Source: Bryobacterales bacterium (lineage in GTDB: Bacteria > Acidobacteriota > Terriglobia > Bryobacterales > UBA6623). From it: DNA of 64,000 nt. The position numbers and the translations under genes are program-made. The stretch's first letter is position 1. Each line of letters starts with the position of its first letter. This document shows, one piece after another, positions 1-13,091 of the stretch. A model generated the notes under the pieces. It was not told the origin of the DNA and ran no database searches. It saw only the letters and a program-made list of their open reading frames with translations. The stretch is taken from assembly GCA_022824585.1 (NCBI GenBank), contig JAJDZN010000072.1:1-64000 (forward strand), in the 5' to 3' direction.

Positions 1-623
1 TTCAGCTGGACCCACTTCTCAGCGTCTTTGGAGTGCGCCAGCCAGACGCATCGGACCCCCCGTTCTTTGATGAACCCCGAATAGAGCATGACGTATTTGC
101 TGCCGTAACGCTCGAGCGGATACTCGTAGACTCGGGTGTAAGTCGCGTTTCGCGTGCCGATGTTCGCCGCCTGGATGCTCACGCCCCGATGCTCGAAGCG
201 AATCCCGTCTCGACTGGTCCAGAGCTCGGATCGCGAGTTTTTGGTGTGTCCCCACATGTAGAATTCGCCCTTCTCTTCGATCCAGCGGATATCCGGAGCA
301 GACGGGCCCGTGATGACCGGATTGGCCTCGTACTCCGTCCAAGGGCCGCCGAGACTGTCGGCGTACGCCATGCTGATCGCCACGTGCTTGTGGGGAGCGT
401 AGTACAGGTAGAACTTGCCCAATGGATTCTCGATACGTCCTTGGGTCCTGATGATGGAAGGATGGATCAGCTGCTGGGTCGGGGCGTAGGCTAGATCCGT
501 CGGGTGTAGGGCGACGCCTTGAAACGTGAATTCGGGTAAGGGGCCCGCTGCTTGCAGCGAACATGCAGAAAGCAGAAGGATGGCGCAACGCCACGCCAGC
601 GCGGCTAGTCGATTCGTTCTCAC
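1..623 (-). CDS. Lipoprotein beta-propeller glycosidase-like protein (3' end cut by window edge)
   Basis: The gene runs off the left edge, so only the N-terminal about 207 residues are visible. The reading starts at a GTG at 621-623 (no in-frame ATG is available upstream) and begins with a lipoprotein signal, a hydrophobic stretch ending in LLLSACSLQ, so the product is probably lipid-anchored outside the inner membrane. The mature part has recurring blade-like phrases: a FYLYYAPH strand, SLGGPWTEYEANPV, an IRWIEEKGEFYMWGHT strand and YVMLYSGF. This is the look of five-bladed propeller glycosidases of the GH43/GH32 type, which cleave glycosidic bonds in plant or algal polysaccharides. The exact family and substrate cannot be assigned from this fragment. 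It lies in the same direction as the two genes to its right, 55 bp downstream of the methyltransferase gene. Confidence 0.7.
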   Translation of the reverse strand, partial: MRTNRLAALAWRCAILLLSACSLQAAGPLPEFTFQGVALHPTDLAYAPTQQLIHPSIIRTQGRIENPLGKFYLYYAPHKHVAISMAYADSLGGPWTEYEANPVITGPSAPDIRWIEEKGEFYMWGHTKNSRSELWTSRDGIRFEHRGVSIQAANIGTRNATYTRVYEYPLERYGSKYVMLYSGFIKERGVRCVWLAHSKDAEKWVQL

Positions 624-678
624 TGCACTGTCCGCGATTGCATTGATCCTACTACTGTGAGGACACGATAGCTCGCGG

Positions 679-1413
679 TCAGCCGCCGCCATGAGTGAAG
701 ATGATCACGTGCTGGGACGGCAGGAACTCCAGCACTTCCACGAGATCGAATCCGGCAGGCTCGATCTCAGATCGGACCTCGGCAACGCTCATCTTGTGGA
801 GAGGGTGGATTGGCAAATCCGGCTGGTCCTTGCGGTACTCGACCACGACTAGGCGTCCCGCGGGCTTGAGCGATCGCCGGATGTGGGCGAGCGTGAGAGC
901 GGGGTGGGCAAGTTCGTGATACACGTCCACCAGCAGGACGAGGTCCACTGCGGATTCTGGCAGGCGCGGGTCGCGGGGAGTTGCGAGAACCATCTCGACG
1001 TTCTCGATGCCGCGGTCGCGCAAGTTCACTGCGAGCATGTCGAGCATTTCCTGCTGGATCTCGACCGCGATCACCTTGCCTGCACGTCCCACCTTCCTGG
1101 CGAGCCGCCAGCTGAAGTAGCCCACTCCGGCGCCCAGATCAACCACCGTGGCGCCGGGCTGGATATCAAGCGCGTTGACGAGCCTGTCGGGCTGCTCTTC
1201 GCGCTCGCGCTCCGGGCGGGTTAGCCAGTCGGCATAGACCCAGCTCATCGCCGGGGCGATCTGCCTCGGCCTCTGTGCGTCATGGCTGTGTTCCTGTTGA
1301 GCGCTCAGCCGTTGCCACGGGCTGGCGGAGACCAGGCCAATGAATACAGCCGCCAGAACGCCTGCCAGGCGGGCGGCCTCGATCCGGCCTGTGCTACGCA
1401 GCGAGCAGGCCAT
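679..1413 (-). CDS. Secreted class I SAM-dependent methyltransferase
   Basis: About 244 residues. The start chosen is the ATG at 1411-1413 because a signal-peptide-like hydrophobic segment (LAGVLAAVFIGLVSA) follows it; a start at 1449 only adds a non-hydrophobic tail. The Rossmann methyltransferase core is plain: motif I VVDLGAGVGYFS near residue 90, an acidic residue after the second strand (VIAVEIQ), and the VDLVLLVDVYHEL strand-4 motif. It matches the putative periplasmic or exported methyltransferases (COG4798-like) often annotated only as methyltransferase domain protein; the substrate is unknown. The start overlaps the 3' end of the DapA-like gene by 20 bp, so the two are probably translationally coupled. 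Confidence 0.8.
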   Translation of the reverse strand: MACSLRSTGRIEAARLAGVLAAVFIGLVSASPWQRLSAQQEHSHDAQRPRQIAPAMSWVYADWLTRPEREREEQPDRLVNALDIQPGATVVDLGAGVGYFSWRLARKVGRAGKVIAVEIQQEMLDMLAVNLRDRGIENVEMVLATPRDPRLPESAVDLVLLVDVYHELAHPALTLAHIRRSLKPAGRLVVVEYRKDQPDLPIHPLHKMSVAEVRSEIEPAGFDLVEVLEFLPSQHVIIFTHGGG

Positions 1414-2296
1414 GGCGTTCCATGAGGGCGCGCAAGTCTTCCCTGTCACCCGCGTCCATGGCCACCAACGGCGGCCGCACGCTCCCGGCCGGGATGCCGG
1501 CCAGGGCCATCGCAGTCTTGATCATCGAGACCTTGTAGCCGGGCCGGCGACTGCGCAACTCGTACATCGGCAGCACCAGATCGTCCAAGATGCCGTTGAC
1601 ATCGGTGAAATTGCCTTCGCGCGCCAGTTCGCGGATGCGCAGCGCGGTTTCCGGCATGAAGCACGCTAGGCCCGAGGTGAACGTCTCGACGCCCAGCTTC
1701 CAATAGCTAGGCACGAACGGCTCGGCCATGCCGTTGATCCAATGGAAGCGGTCGCCGAAATGGCGGCGGACCTGGAGGTAGTGGGACAAGTCGCCGTTCT
1801 CGTCCTTGACGATGCAGATGTTCTCCACTCGGGCCAGCCTCTCTAGCAGGGAAAGAGGCAGCGTGCCGCTCCACTTTGTCTGGTACAGGATGACGCTGAT
1901 GCCGGCGGCTTCAGCCACCGAGCGATAGTAGTCGGCAAGGCCGCCTTCGTTGGGGTCGGCCATGTAGGGTGCGATGCAGAGCACGGCCTTCGCGCCGGCG
2001 CGTCGGGCGTAGACGGCCTGTGTGCGCGCCGTCCGCCAGCTCTGGCCAACGCCGAGGATCAGGTATGCGCGCTGGGGGACCAGTTCCCCGGCGATCTCGC
2101 AAATCCGCTCGTACTCTGGCAGGCCGAGGGCGTGTAGTTCCCCGTTACTGCCGCAGAACGAGAGCGCATCGAGCCCGGCCACGAGCATGCGTTCGGCGTG
2201 GGCCCGCAATGCCGGCTCGTCGAGTTGCAGGTCTGCGTCCCACGGGGTGACGGGAAACCCAATCGTGCCTTGGGGGAATTGGTTTGCTTGCGACAT
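1394..2296 (-). CDS. DapA/N-acetylneuraminate lyase family aldolase or dehydratase
   Basis: About 300 residues, a normal length for this TIM-barrel family. The ATG at 2294-2296 is preferred; an upstream TTG at 2329 would add 11 residues. Family signatures are visible: GFPVTPWDADLQLD at the N terminus, SFCGSNGEL (the GTTGE-type pyruvate loop), the Tyr of VILYQTKWSG and the Schiff-base Lys in IVKDENGD. These enzymes use a lysine Schiff base with pyruvate or a 2-keto acid. The KDENGD context and the absence of lysine-biosynthesis neighbours suggest a sugar-acid role, such as a 5-dehydro-4-deoxyglucarate dehydratase-like enzyme, rather than 4-hydroxy-tetrahydrodipicolinate synthase. That assignment is inference. 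It is the first gene of a short leftward group with the methyltransferase and the propeller lipoprotein. Confidence 0.8.
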   Translation of the reverse strand: MSQANQFPQGTIGFPVTPWDADLQLDEPALRAHAERMLVAGLDALSFCGSNGELHALGLPEYERICEIAGELVPQRAYLILGVGQSWRTARTQAVYARRAGAKAVLCIAPYMADPNEGGLADYYRSVAEAAGISVILYQTKWSGTLPLSLLERLARVENICIVKDENGDLSHYLQVRRHFGDRFHWINGMAEPFVPSYWKLGVETFTSGLACFMPETALRIRELAREGNFTDVNGILDDLVLPMYELRSRRPGYKVSMIKTAMALAGIPAGSVRPPLVAMDAGDREDLRALMERHGLLAA

Positions 2297-2607
2297 CTGT
2301 CTTTGCAGCCCGTGCCTGATGCGTTCCAAGATAACAGCACTGGCGTTGGCACGCGCCCAAGCCCATCCGGCCTAGATCCCGCACTCAATCTGGAGGAGAA
2401 CGAGCGCTCGTTCAGGTCCACTGTGAACTCCCGCTGCACCAAGAGGTGAGCGGCTCGGAGGCGGCGGCGACAGCGGGCTCCCAACGCGCTGCCGCTTCCG
2501 TTGGGTTTGCCGCAAGTGTGAAACGAGGCATGCACGGGACTTCGCCGGAAGTTGCGCGCGGTTCTTGCGTTATCCAATAGCCATTTCAATCTGGCTATAA
2601 CAGCTAC
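2297..2607. other. Intergenic region between divergent dapA-like and phd genes
   Basis: I see no convincing gene here; open frames are short and lack family signatures. The right end carries the phd promoter and operator described separately. On the minus strand a TTATCT hexamer about 30 nt before the dapA-like ATG is a possible -10, without a good -35. Confidence 0.4.
2577..2601 (+). promoter_or_regulatory. Promoter and palindromic operator of the phd antitoxin
   Basis: A perfect 7-bp inverted repeat, ATAGCCA at 2577-2583 and TGGCTAT at 2592-2598 with an 8-nt spacer, overlaps a TATAAC -10-like hexamer at 2596-2601. The ATG at 2608 follows only 6 nt later, so the transcript would be leaderless. 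Phd-family antitoxins are known to repress their own promoter by binding palindromes over the -10 region, and this arrangement fits. No clear -35 is seen. Confidence 0.55.
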
Positions 2608-2904
2608 ATGAAGCGAGCCAGTGTCAGTCAAGCGAAGAATCGCCTCAGAGCCCTCCTCGCCGTGGTGCGGCGCGGCGAAACAGTCCTTGTCACGCATCGC
2701 GGCAAGCCTGTGGCCCAGATCTGCCCCATTGACGCCGAATCGCTGATCGACGAAGCGGCAATGGACTTGATCGAAGAAGGAATCATGAACCCTCCTAGAA
2801 TGCGCCTCGACCTGCCCTCGTTTCTGGCCGCACCCAGACCCCGCCTTCCTGCCGGACACAGTGCTAGCCGCTCGGTCGCCGAGGAACGGAACGAGGGTCG
2901 GTGA
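2608..2904 (+). CDS. Phd/YefM-family type II antitoxin (orphan)
   Basis: A 98-residue protein. The N-terminal half is the Phd/YefM DNA-binding fold: SVSQAKNRLRALL, then VRRGETVLVTHRGKPVAQI. The C-terminal half (PSFLAAPRPRLPAG through VAEERNEGR) is the usual disordered toxin-binding tail of antitoxins paired with PIN-domain toxins. It should neutralise a VapC-type RNase and autoregulate through the palindrome just upstream. The partner toxin is not intact: only a short C-terminal stub follows, overlapping the antitoxin stop, so this is now an orphan antitoxin. No Shine-Dalgarno is visible and initiation is probably leaderless. Confidence 0.85.
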   Translation: MKRASVSQAKNRLRALLAVVRRGETVLVTHRGKPVAQICPIDAESLIDEAAMDLIEEGIMNPPRMRLDLPSFLAAPRPRLPAGHSASRSVAEERNEGR

Positions 2905-3023
2905 AGGATCGGGACTCTCCAGCCTTGGTTGCGTGCAGGGAGGATCGAGCGCCACTCGACCTTGTTTGCTCTGACGCCCGGCTCTGTCAAGCCGCGGGCC
3001 GGGAGGGCTTCTCGGTGGCTTGA
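2901..3023 (+). pseudogene. Remnant of PIN-domain (VapC-type) toxin, C-terminal stub
   Basis: A 40-codon frame begins with a GTG that overlaps the phd stop (GTGA), the usual junction of antitoxin-toxin pairs, and ends at TGA 3021-3023. Its second half reads LDLVCSDARLCQAAGREGF, which resembles the last strand and helix of PIN toxins (a D-x-x-L-x-x-A-A-x-x-x-G pattern). A whole PIN toxin is about 125-140 residues, so some 90 internal codons, including most of the acidic metal site, are missing. I read this as an internal deletion that killed the toxin and left its ends. The match is by eye. Confidence 0.55.
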
Positions 3024-3474
3024 TTCCATGCGACACGCCACCACTTGGGCGAGCGTATCGGGCGCGTGAAAGCTCGTGCTCTGGAGTGCGTGCCGCCCTG
3101 GGCGCTCCACATCTGCCGTCGCCGTCCCGACAGCGGGCTATTCGGGGCAGATCATGGACGGATCGCCCACGGGGCATCTAGAGCGCTTCCTTCGGCGGGC
3201 CGCATCGCATCGCGGCCGCCGGCAGGCGGCGGAGGTTCATGCTCCCGTCACCCGCGGCCCAGAATCTGCCCATTCTGCGCACTCCCGCGTCTGGAACAGG
3301 GCTGCCTGCGGCGGGAACCCGGCAACTGCGTGCGGGCTTTCTGCGGGGGTGCCGCCTATGGTAGATTGGAACCTTGAGAGGAGCGGGCGGCGCTGCCGCT
3401 GCCAGCCCTCCCATCCAACCGTCCCCAGCAGCGCCCAGGCGTGCCGACGCTTGCGGTTCTCACGTGCGGCTCCC
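3024..3474. other. Intergenic region upstream of the ATP synthase operon
   Basis: About 450 bp without a supportable gene. Open frames here are chance GC-rich frames with no recognisable motifs. The segment must carry the promoter of the atp operon. A weak candidate is the TATGGTAGATT stretch around 3357-3367, but no matching -35 is evident. Confidence 0.35.
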
Positions 3475-4029
3475 ATGGACCAAGCAGTAGCCAATCGTTA
3501 CGTTTCAGCCTTGGCCGAGGTCGTCGCACAGCAAGACTCGGAGCTATCGCCCGAGGCGGCGTTGGAACAACTGGAGGCCTTTGGCGAACTGCTGGAAGGG
3601 TCTGCGGACTTGGCTGCCGTGCTGCGCTCGCCCTCGATCCAACCCGGCGACAAGCGCCGCTTGATCGAGCAGGTCGGCGGCCGCCTCGGCCTTGCTCCGC
3701 TCATTGTCAACTTTCTATTCGTCGTCACGGACCGCCGCCGCATGCGGCACTTCTCCCTGATTGCCGATGGATTCCGCGCGTGGCTTGACAGCCACCGTGG
3801 CAGAATCGAGGTCCAAGTGCGCGCCGCCGGCCCGATCGGCCCCGACCAGAGGGCCGACCTCGAGGGCCGCTTCCGCGAGCTGACCGGCAAGGACATCCGG
3901 GCGAGCTATGCAGAGGATCCCGCCCTGCTCGGCGGCGGCTTGGTGCAGGTGGGCTCGACCCTGTACGACGGATCGCTGCGGGCGGCCTTGGGGTCGCTGG
4001 CGGCCAGGCTGGCGGCTGGTGACCGCTAG
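3475..4029 (+). CDS. atpH: F1F0 ATP synthase subunit delta
   Basis: A 184-residue subunit, the usual length. The ATG at 3475 is chosen because the family N terminus begins here ([13 protein letters not shown]); the open frame extends further upstream without homology-like sequence. Family features are the helical N domain ([20 protein letters not shown] then DKRRLIEQV), [14 protein letters not shown], and the C-terminal [22 protein letters not shown] signature. Delta forms the peripheral stalk joint on top of the F1 head in the cytoplasm. It heads a rightward cluster with atpA, atpG and atpD and is separated from atpA by 26 bp. Confidence 0.95.
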   Translation: MDQAVANRYVSALAEVVAQQDSELSPEAALEQLEAFGELLEGSADLAAVLRSPSIQPGDKRRLIEQVGGRLGLAPLIVNFLFVVTDRRRMRHFSLIADGFRAWLDSHRGRIEVQVRAAGPIGPDQRADLEGRFRELTGKDIRASYAEDPALLGGGLVQVGSTLYDGSLRAALGSLAARLAAGDR

Positions 4030-4055
4030 CCGCTCTTGGTAGAGGAACGATTCGA

Positions 4056-5594
<1,539 letters not shown>

Positions 5595-5596
5595 AG

Positions 5597-7928
<2,332 letters not shown>

Positions 7929-8015
7929 CGTCGTCGCGAGCCTGCGCGAAGCACGCCGGCCGACAGCTGGGTGCACCGAACATCCGGCGCTGCGAGCCAG
8001 GCCGGGCGTGCGGCC

Positions 8016-9467
8016 CTATGGGAGCAGGCGTGCGGGCTGCGGTGCCGCGACTTGGCCGGGTGGGCGCTGCTCTGTTCCGGGCACGCCGCGGTCTCCCAGC
8101 GCCGATTTGGCCTGGGCGGCAAGTCGCATTAGGCGCTCGACCACCTCTGGGTGCTTCGAGGCGAGGTCTTGCTGGCTTCCGATGTCTGCTTCCAAATCGA
8201 AAAGCAGCGGGCTGCTCGATCCCGCCGTCCCGAAGTGCGGGTGCCGGTTGGTGGGCTCCGGGAGCGGGACAAACAGCTTCCATTTTCCGGAGCGAACGGC
8301 CTGAAGCTCGTCTTCGCGATAGTAGTACAGTTCGTCTCGCGGGGAACGGGCGGCGCCTCTTCCGAGCAGCGCGTCACCCACGTCCACCCCGTCGATGTCG
8401 CGACCGGCCGGAACGTCGGCGCCCGCCAGCGCCGCCAGTGTTGGCAGCATGTCCAGCATGCTCATCAGCTCGCCGGACTGGGTGCCTGCCGGGATCGTGC
8501 CCGGCCACCACGCGATCGCCGGAACGCGGAACCCGCCCTCGGCAGTGGTGTAGCCGCGCCCGTGGAGCGGCAGGTTGCTGCCGCGCACGGGACTGCTCAG
8601 ATCCGGTGCCAGCGGAGCGCCGTTATCCGAAGTCCACAGGACAAGCGTGTTGGCACTGAGTCCCCTCTCGACGAGTCTGTCAAGGATCTGGCCCGTCGAC
8701 CAGTCGAGTTCTTCGACCGAATCGCCCCACGGGCCGTTGGCACTCCTGCCGCGGAACGCGTCGCTGGCGAACGGTGCCGCCGTGCTGCCTGGCATGGCGT
8801 GCGCCAGATACAGGAAGAACGGGCGATCAGCGTGCTCGTCGATGTAGCGCAACGCTTCTTCGGTGTAGCGCTTGGTAAGCAGGTCGCGGTCCACCGGCGC
8901 CTCGATCACGGACTCGTCCCGCAGCAACGGCAGGGGCGGCCACTCGTCCCCGTCGAAGCGCTGGCGATTCCGGTTGCCCAACTGGCGCGTCATGTCGTCG
9001 CTGTACGGAATTCCCAAGTACGAGTCGAAGCCATGCCTGGTCGGCAGGAATTCCGGTTGGTCGCCCAAGTGCCACTTGCCGATGATGGCGGTGGCGTAGC
9101 CCGCGGAGCGCAGCAGTTCGGCGACGGTGAGCTCGTCCGCGTGCAACCCGTAGGGAGAGATCGGGCGCAAGACCAAGCCGTCGCGAGGGTTGGTGTGCAG
9201 GCCGATGCGCTGCGCGTAGCAGCCCGTCATCAGGCTCGCCCGCGACGGAGTGCATACGCCCGCGCTGGCATAGAAATGGGTCAGCTTGCGGCCCTCGCGG
9301 GCCATCCGGTTCAGGCTGGGCGTCCGGTGGTGCCTCGAGCCGAAGGGCTCCGTGTCTCCGTAGCCGAGGTTGTCGGCCAGCAGCAGGACTATGTTCGGCG
9401 GCCGCGCCTGCGTCGGCACCGGCAACAGGGCGGCCAGCAGGACCGCAGCGCCCAGCAGCGCGGTCAC
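8016..9467 (-). CDS. Secreted sulfatase (formylglycine type)
   Basis: 483 residues. An N-terminal signal peptide ([18 protein letters not shown]) precedes the alkaline-phosphatase-fold core. Metal-binding aspartates lie in [14 protein letters not shown], the formylglycine motif is C72[10 protein letters not shown], and IIGKWHLGD is the second sulfatase signature. Such enzymes hydrolyse sulfate esters, usually on sulfated polysaccharides, in the periplasm or outside the cell. The cysteine must be oxidised to formylglycine by a maturase that is not in this window. It is the last gene of a leftward four-gene operon, and its ATG overlaps the stop of the DUF1501 gene by 4 bp (ATGA). Confidence 0.92.
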   Translation of the reverse strand: MTALLGAAVLLAALLPVPTQARPPNIVLLLADNLGYGDTEPFGSRHHRTPSLNRMAREGRKLTHFYASAGVCTPSRASLMTGCYAQRIGLHTNPRDGLVLRPISPYGLHADELTVAELLRSAGYATAIIGKWHLGDQPEFLPTRHGFDSYLGIPYSDDMTRQLGNRNRQRFDGDEWPPLPLLRDESVIEAPVDRDLLTKRYTEEALRYIDEHADRPFFLYLAHAMPGSTAAPFASDAFRGRSANGPWGDSVEELDWSTGQILDRLVERGLSANTLVLWTSDNGAPLAPDLSSPVRGSNLPLHGRGYTTAEGGFRVPAIAWWPGTIPAGTQSGELMSMLDMLPTLAALAGADVPAGRDIDGVDVGDALLGRGAARSPRDELYYYREDELQAVRSGKWKLFVPLPEPTNRHPHFGTAGSSSPLLFDLEADIGSQQDLASKHPEVVERLMRLAAQAKSALGDRGVPGTEQRPPGQVAAPQPARLLP

Positions 9468-10906
9468 GCGAATAGATCCTCGATGACCGTCCCGCCGAAG
9501 TCGGTCAGCTTTTCGTGGCGGCCGTTATGCAGGTACCAGAGTTGGTTCTGGTCCAAGCCGAGCGCGTGCAAGATGCTGGCGTGAAAATCGCGCATTATGA
9601 AGGGCCGGTCCGCGGCGTGCAGTCCGAACTCGTCCGTGGCGCCGATGGCCTGGCCGCCCCGCACTCCGCCTCCGGCGAACCACATGGTATAGCCGTGCGG
9701 GTTGTGGTCGCGGCCGTTGCCGTCTTGGGACGTGGGCAAGCGCCCGAACTCCGCGCCCCAGATCACGAGCGTGCGCTCCAGCAGGCCCCTCTGCTTGAGG
9801 TCCTGGAGCAATGCCGCGATCGGCACGTCGCTGTGTCCGGCCATCTTTTCGTGGTTCTGCTTCAGGTGCTTGTGCGCGTCCCACTGCATGCTCAGCGGGC
9901 CGCCGCCGGAGTAGATCTGGAGAAAGCGCACGCCGCGCTCGACCAGCCGCCGCGCCAGCAGCAGTCGCGTGCCGAATTCCCTGGTGTGGTCCTGCTCCAG
10001 CCCGTATGAGCGCTTGGTCGCGTCAGTCTCCTTGGTCAGGTCGACGGCTTCCGGTGCGTGGGACTGCATGCGGAAAGCCAGTTCGTAGGCGGCGATTCGA
10101 GCCTGCATCTCGCTGTCCAGCGGACCGCTGTCGATTTCGTTCATCGCCTGCAGCAGGTCTAGCATGCCGCGCTGGCGGGCCTCCGTCATCCCCGCGGGAC
10201 GCTTCAGGTGGAGGATTGGGTTGGGGCCGGGCCGGAGCAGCGTGCCCTGATAGACCGACGGCAGGAATCCCTGGCTCCAGCACGACGTGCCGCCCTCCGG
10301 CGTGCCCTCAGGCTGGGGCATGACCACGTACGCGGGCAGGTTCTCCGATTCCGACCCCAGGCCGTAAGTCACCCACGAGCCGATGCTGGGGTGGGTCGCG
10401 AACAGGCGTCCGTTGTGAACCTCGTACATTGCCGGAGCGTGCACGACGCTGTGCGTGACGAACGATCTGACGAAACAGATGTCATCGACATGCCGGGCGA
10501 CGTTCGGGAACAGCTCCGAGACCGGCAGCCCGCTCTGGCCGTAGCGTTGGAATCGCCACGGCGTGCCCAAGATCGGGTTCGTGCCGTCCGTGAACTGGCC
10601 CCCGACCGTGCCGAAGCTCTCCGGCAGCGGCTCGCCCGCGCGCCGGTTGAGCATCGGCTTGGGATCGAACGTGTCCATCGAACTGGGCGCGCCGACGTTG
10701 AAGATGAAGATGACCGCGTCGGCCGTGGCACTGAAGTGCGGCCGCTTGGCGCGGAGCGGATTCGCTGCGGACTCGGCCAATGCGGTCCGGGCCAGCAAGT
10801 GCTGCAGTGCGAGCGCGCCGAATCCGTTGGCGGCGCGGAACAGCAGGTCGCGCCGTGAAGTCGCGCCGCGCGTGGCTGCGTCGCTAGGGTCGGTAGACGA
10901 ATTCAT
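9464..10906 (-). CDS. DUF1501 family protein, Tat-exported
   Basis: 480 residues. The N terminus has a Tat-type signal ([19 protein letters not shown]). The body matches DUF1501, a family with an alkaline-phosphatase/sulfatase-like fold: [58 protein letters not shown]. Its biochemical role is not established. In Planctomycetota and relatives it is almost always encoded next to a DUF1549/DUF1553 protein, as here. The pair is thought to act in the cell envelope on complex organic matter, but that is inference. The 3' end overlaps the sulfatase gene by 4 bp and the 5' end overlaps the DUF1553 gene by 23 bp, so the operon is translationally coupled. Confidence 0.92.
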   Translation of the reverse strand: MNSSTDPSDAATRGATSRRDLLFRAANGFGALALQHLLARTALAESAANPLRAKRPHFSATADAVIFIFNVGAPSSMDTFDPKPMLNRRAGEPLPESFGTVGGQFTDGTNPILGTPWRFQRYGQSGLPVSELFPNVARHVDDICFVRSFVTHSVVHAPAMYEVHNGRLFATHPSIGSWVTYGLGSESENLPAYVVMPQPEGTPEGGTSCWSQGFLPSVYQGTLLRPGPNPILHLKRPAGMTEARQRGMLDLLQAMNEIDSGPLDSEMQARIAAYELAFRMQSHAPEAVDLTKETDATKRSYGLEQDHTREFGTRLLLARRLVERGVRFLQIYSGGGPLSMQWDAHKHLKQNHEKMAGHSDVPIAALLQDLKQRGLLERTLVIWGAEFGRLPTSQDGNGRDHNPHGYTMWFAGGGVRGGQAIGATDEFGLHAADRPFIMRDFHASILHALGLDQNQLWYLHNGRHEKLTDFGGTVIEDLFA

Positions 10907-13070
10907 TGCGGTTCAGCAAGGCGAGCGCGAAATCGTGCAGCGCGTGGGACCCTGAGCGGAGAAAGCTGTCGGCCAGGGCGCGCTCGGCCGCGGTAGGCTG
11001 GCGCGCCAGCGCGAACTCGAACGCGCGCCTGACTTGGCAACCCGTGTCGGACTCGCCGCAGTGCTCCAGGATGCGGCCGGCGAGGGAGCGGGATTGATCC
11101 TGCATGAAGTCGCTGTTGAGCAGGCTCAGCGACTGCAGGGCGTGAGTCGACGTTTGTCGCACGGAGCACGATGTCATCGTGTCGGGCTGGTCAAAGTTGG
11201 CGAGGAACGGCAGGCGCACCGTGCGCTTGTTCAGCAGGTACAGGCTGCGCCTGTCGTGCTCGTGCCGGTCGGGTGTGACGGGCCAGAGGTTGTCCGGCTC
11301 CGCTTCGGTGAAGATCAGGTCATAGACCTCCCTCTCGATCGGGATGCGCACCGGCCGGCCGGTCAGCGAGCGGTTGAGGCGGCCCGAGGCCGCCAGCGCG
11401 CTGTCTCGTATCGCCTCGCCGGACAAGCGCCGGCGATGCGCTCGCCAGTACCAGAGGTTGTCAGGATCGATCGCAGCCTGCTTCGGGTCGATCTCGGAGG
11501 ACTGCCGATAGGCGCTGGAGAGGACGATCAAGCGGTCGATGGCCTTGACGCTCCAGCCCTCGCCGGCAAAGCGCAGCGCCAAGGCATCGAGTAGCTGCGG
11601 GTGTGTCGGCATGCCGCCCAGCAGCCCGAAATTGTTCGGATCCTGCATCAGGCCCCGGCCCATGCGAAATTCCCAGATGCGGTTGACCATCACGCGCGCT
11701 ACCAAGGGATTCTGCCCCGAGGTCAGCCACTGTGCCAGTGCGGACCTGCGTCCGGATCCGGCGGACGGCGCATCCAGGCCGAGCGCTCCGACCGCTTGCG
11801 GGAATCCGGGCGTGACGGCCTTGCCCTTGTGGCGGTAGTCGCCGCCTTCCAAGACATGGCTGGGCGGCGCTTCTTCAAGGTTGGCCACCGCGAAGGCCGC
11901 TGCGGGAGGAGCGGGCCGATGCAGTTCCAAGGCGTGCAACTGCTGCCTTAGGGCCGCCCGACGCTGCCGGGTGTGTGGCGGCATGAGCGGAACGATCTCG
12001 TACCAGACTGGTCTGATCTGCGACTCGGCTTCCTTGGCCAAGCGCGCCTGCTGTTCGGTACGGTCGTCTTCGGCAATCTCGAGCGCTGCGGCGAAAGCGG
12101 GCTCGAGATTTGACCGCTTGCGTTCCCGAACCTGGGTCTTGAATGGTTCTTCGATCTCCTTGAGCTGGGCCTTGATCGGTTCAACACGGGCTTCGTGCTC
12201 GGCAATGGCCTTCTCTTGGGCGGCGATCTGCTCCTCGCTCGCGATGGGCAGGTCCTTCAGTTCGGTCGCTCCGAAGAAGGACTCCAAGCGGTAGTAGTCC
12301 TCCTGGCTGATCGGGTCGAACTTGTGGTCGTGGCAGCGCGCGCACTGTACTGTCAGCCCCAGCAGACCCTGTCCCACGCCAAGCGCCATTTCTGTCAGCA
12401 CCTCTTGGCGAGCCTCCTCCTTGTCCTGGTTGCCGGAGGTGACATGGCGCGGCCCCGCGCCGTGAAACCCGGTCGCTACCAGAGACTCGGAGCTATCCGG
12501 GAAGAGCTCGTCACCGGCCACCTGCTCCCGCACGAAGCGGTCGTAGGGCTTGTCGGAATTGAACGCGCGGACCACATAGTCGCGGTAACGCCAGCCGTGC
12601 TCCCTGTAGCCGTCGCGCTCGAAGCCGTCCGTGTCGGCGAAGCGGACAACGTCCAGCCACTTCTGCGCCCAGCGCTCGCCGTAGTGCGGCGACGCCAAGA
12701 GCGAATCGACCAGACGCTCGTAGGCGTGTGGCGTCGGATCGGACAGAAATGACGCCACCTGTTCGGGCGTTGGCGGCAGGCCTGTCAAATCGAGGCAGAC
12801 GCGGCGCAGCAAGCGTGCGTTGCTCGCTTCAGGCGATGGCTCCAGACCCTGCTCTCGCAGCGCTTGCCGGATAAACGCGTCGATCGGATTGCTCGCCCAA
12901 GCGGTCTCGATCAGGGGCGGCTCAGGCCGTGTCGGCGGGCGAAACGACCAATACTGGCTGGACGGCTCCGAGCCAGCTGCTGCGGCTAGGGGGCCAACCC
13001 CTAGCAATGCGCCTAGACACATCGCCGCGGTGGCCAGCGATCCGATCAACGCCCGGCCCACGAGACCCAT
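10884..13070 (-). CDS. DUF1549/DUF1553 (PSCyt2-PSD1) protein, exported
   Basis: 728 residues. The N terminus has a signal-like segment ([27 protein letters not shown]). The DUF1549 (PSCyt2) domain follows: [53 protein letters not shown], and the cysteine motif [12 protein letters not shown], whose CxxCH core could bind haem. A coiled-coil charged stretch occupies about residues 270-380. The C-terminal DUF1553 (PSD1) domain includes [29 protein letters not shown] and [12 protein letters not shown]. Many relatives carry an extra N-terminal cytochrome c domain; this one does not. It is always paired with DUF1501, as it is here. Function unknown. Confidence 0.92.
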   Translation of the reverse strand: MGLVGRALIGSLATAAMCLGALLGVGPLAAAAGSEPSSQYWSFRPPTRPEPPLIETAWASNPIDAFIRQALREQGLEPSPEASNARLLRRVCLDLTGLPPTPEQVASFLSDPTPHAYERLVDSLLASPHYGERWAQKWLDVVRFADTDGFERDGYREHGWRYRDYVVRAFNSDKPYDRFVREQVAGDELFPDSSESLVATGFHGAGPRHVTSGNQDKEEARQEVLTEMALGVGQGLLGLTVQCARCHDHKFDPISQEDYYRLESFFGATELKDLPIASEEQIAAQEKAIAEHEARVEPIKAQLKEIEEPFKTQVRERKRSNLEPAFAAALEIAEDDRTEQQARLAKEAESQIRPVWYEIVPLMPPHTRQRRAALRQQLHALELHRPAPPAAAFAVANLEEAPPSHVLEGGDYRHKGKAVTPGFPQAVGALGLDAPSAGSGRRSALAQWLTSGQNPLVARVMVNRIWEFRMGRGLMQDPNNFGLLGGMPTHPQLLDALALRFAGEGWSVKAIDRLIVLSSAYRQSSEIDPKQAAIDPDNLWYWRAHRRRLSGEAIRDSALAASGRLNRSLTGRPVRIPIEREVYDLIFTEAEPDNLWPVTPDRHEHDRRSLYLLNKRTVRLPFLANFDQPDTMTSCSVRQTSTHALQSLSLLNSDFMQDQSRSLAGRILEHCGESDTGCQVRRAFEFALARQPTAAERALADSFLRSGSHALHDFALALLNRNEFVYRP

Positions 13071-13091
13071 TATATGGACATCCTGCTCTTG

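Noticed and set aside
2059-3177. 372-codon minus-strand frame spanning the dapA-like start and phd
   Set aside because: It covers two genes with clear family motifs on other frames, and its own product is low-complexity and Arg-rich.
13064-13072. TATAATG at the start of the DUF1549/DUF1553 gene
   Set aside because: The TATAAT overlaps the ATG itself, so it cannot be the promoter of this start; the gene lies 21 bp inside an operon.
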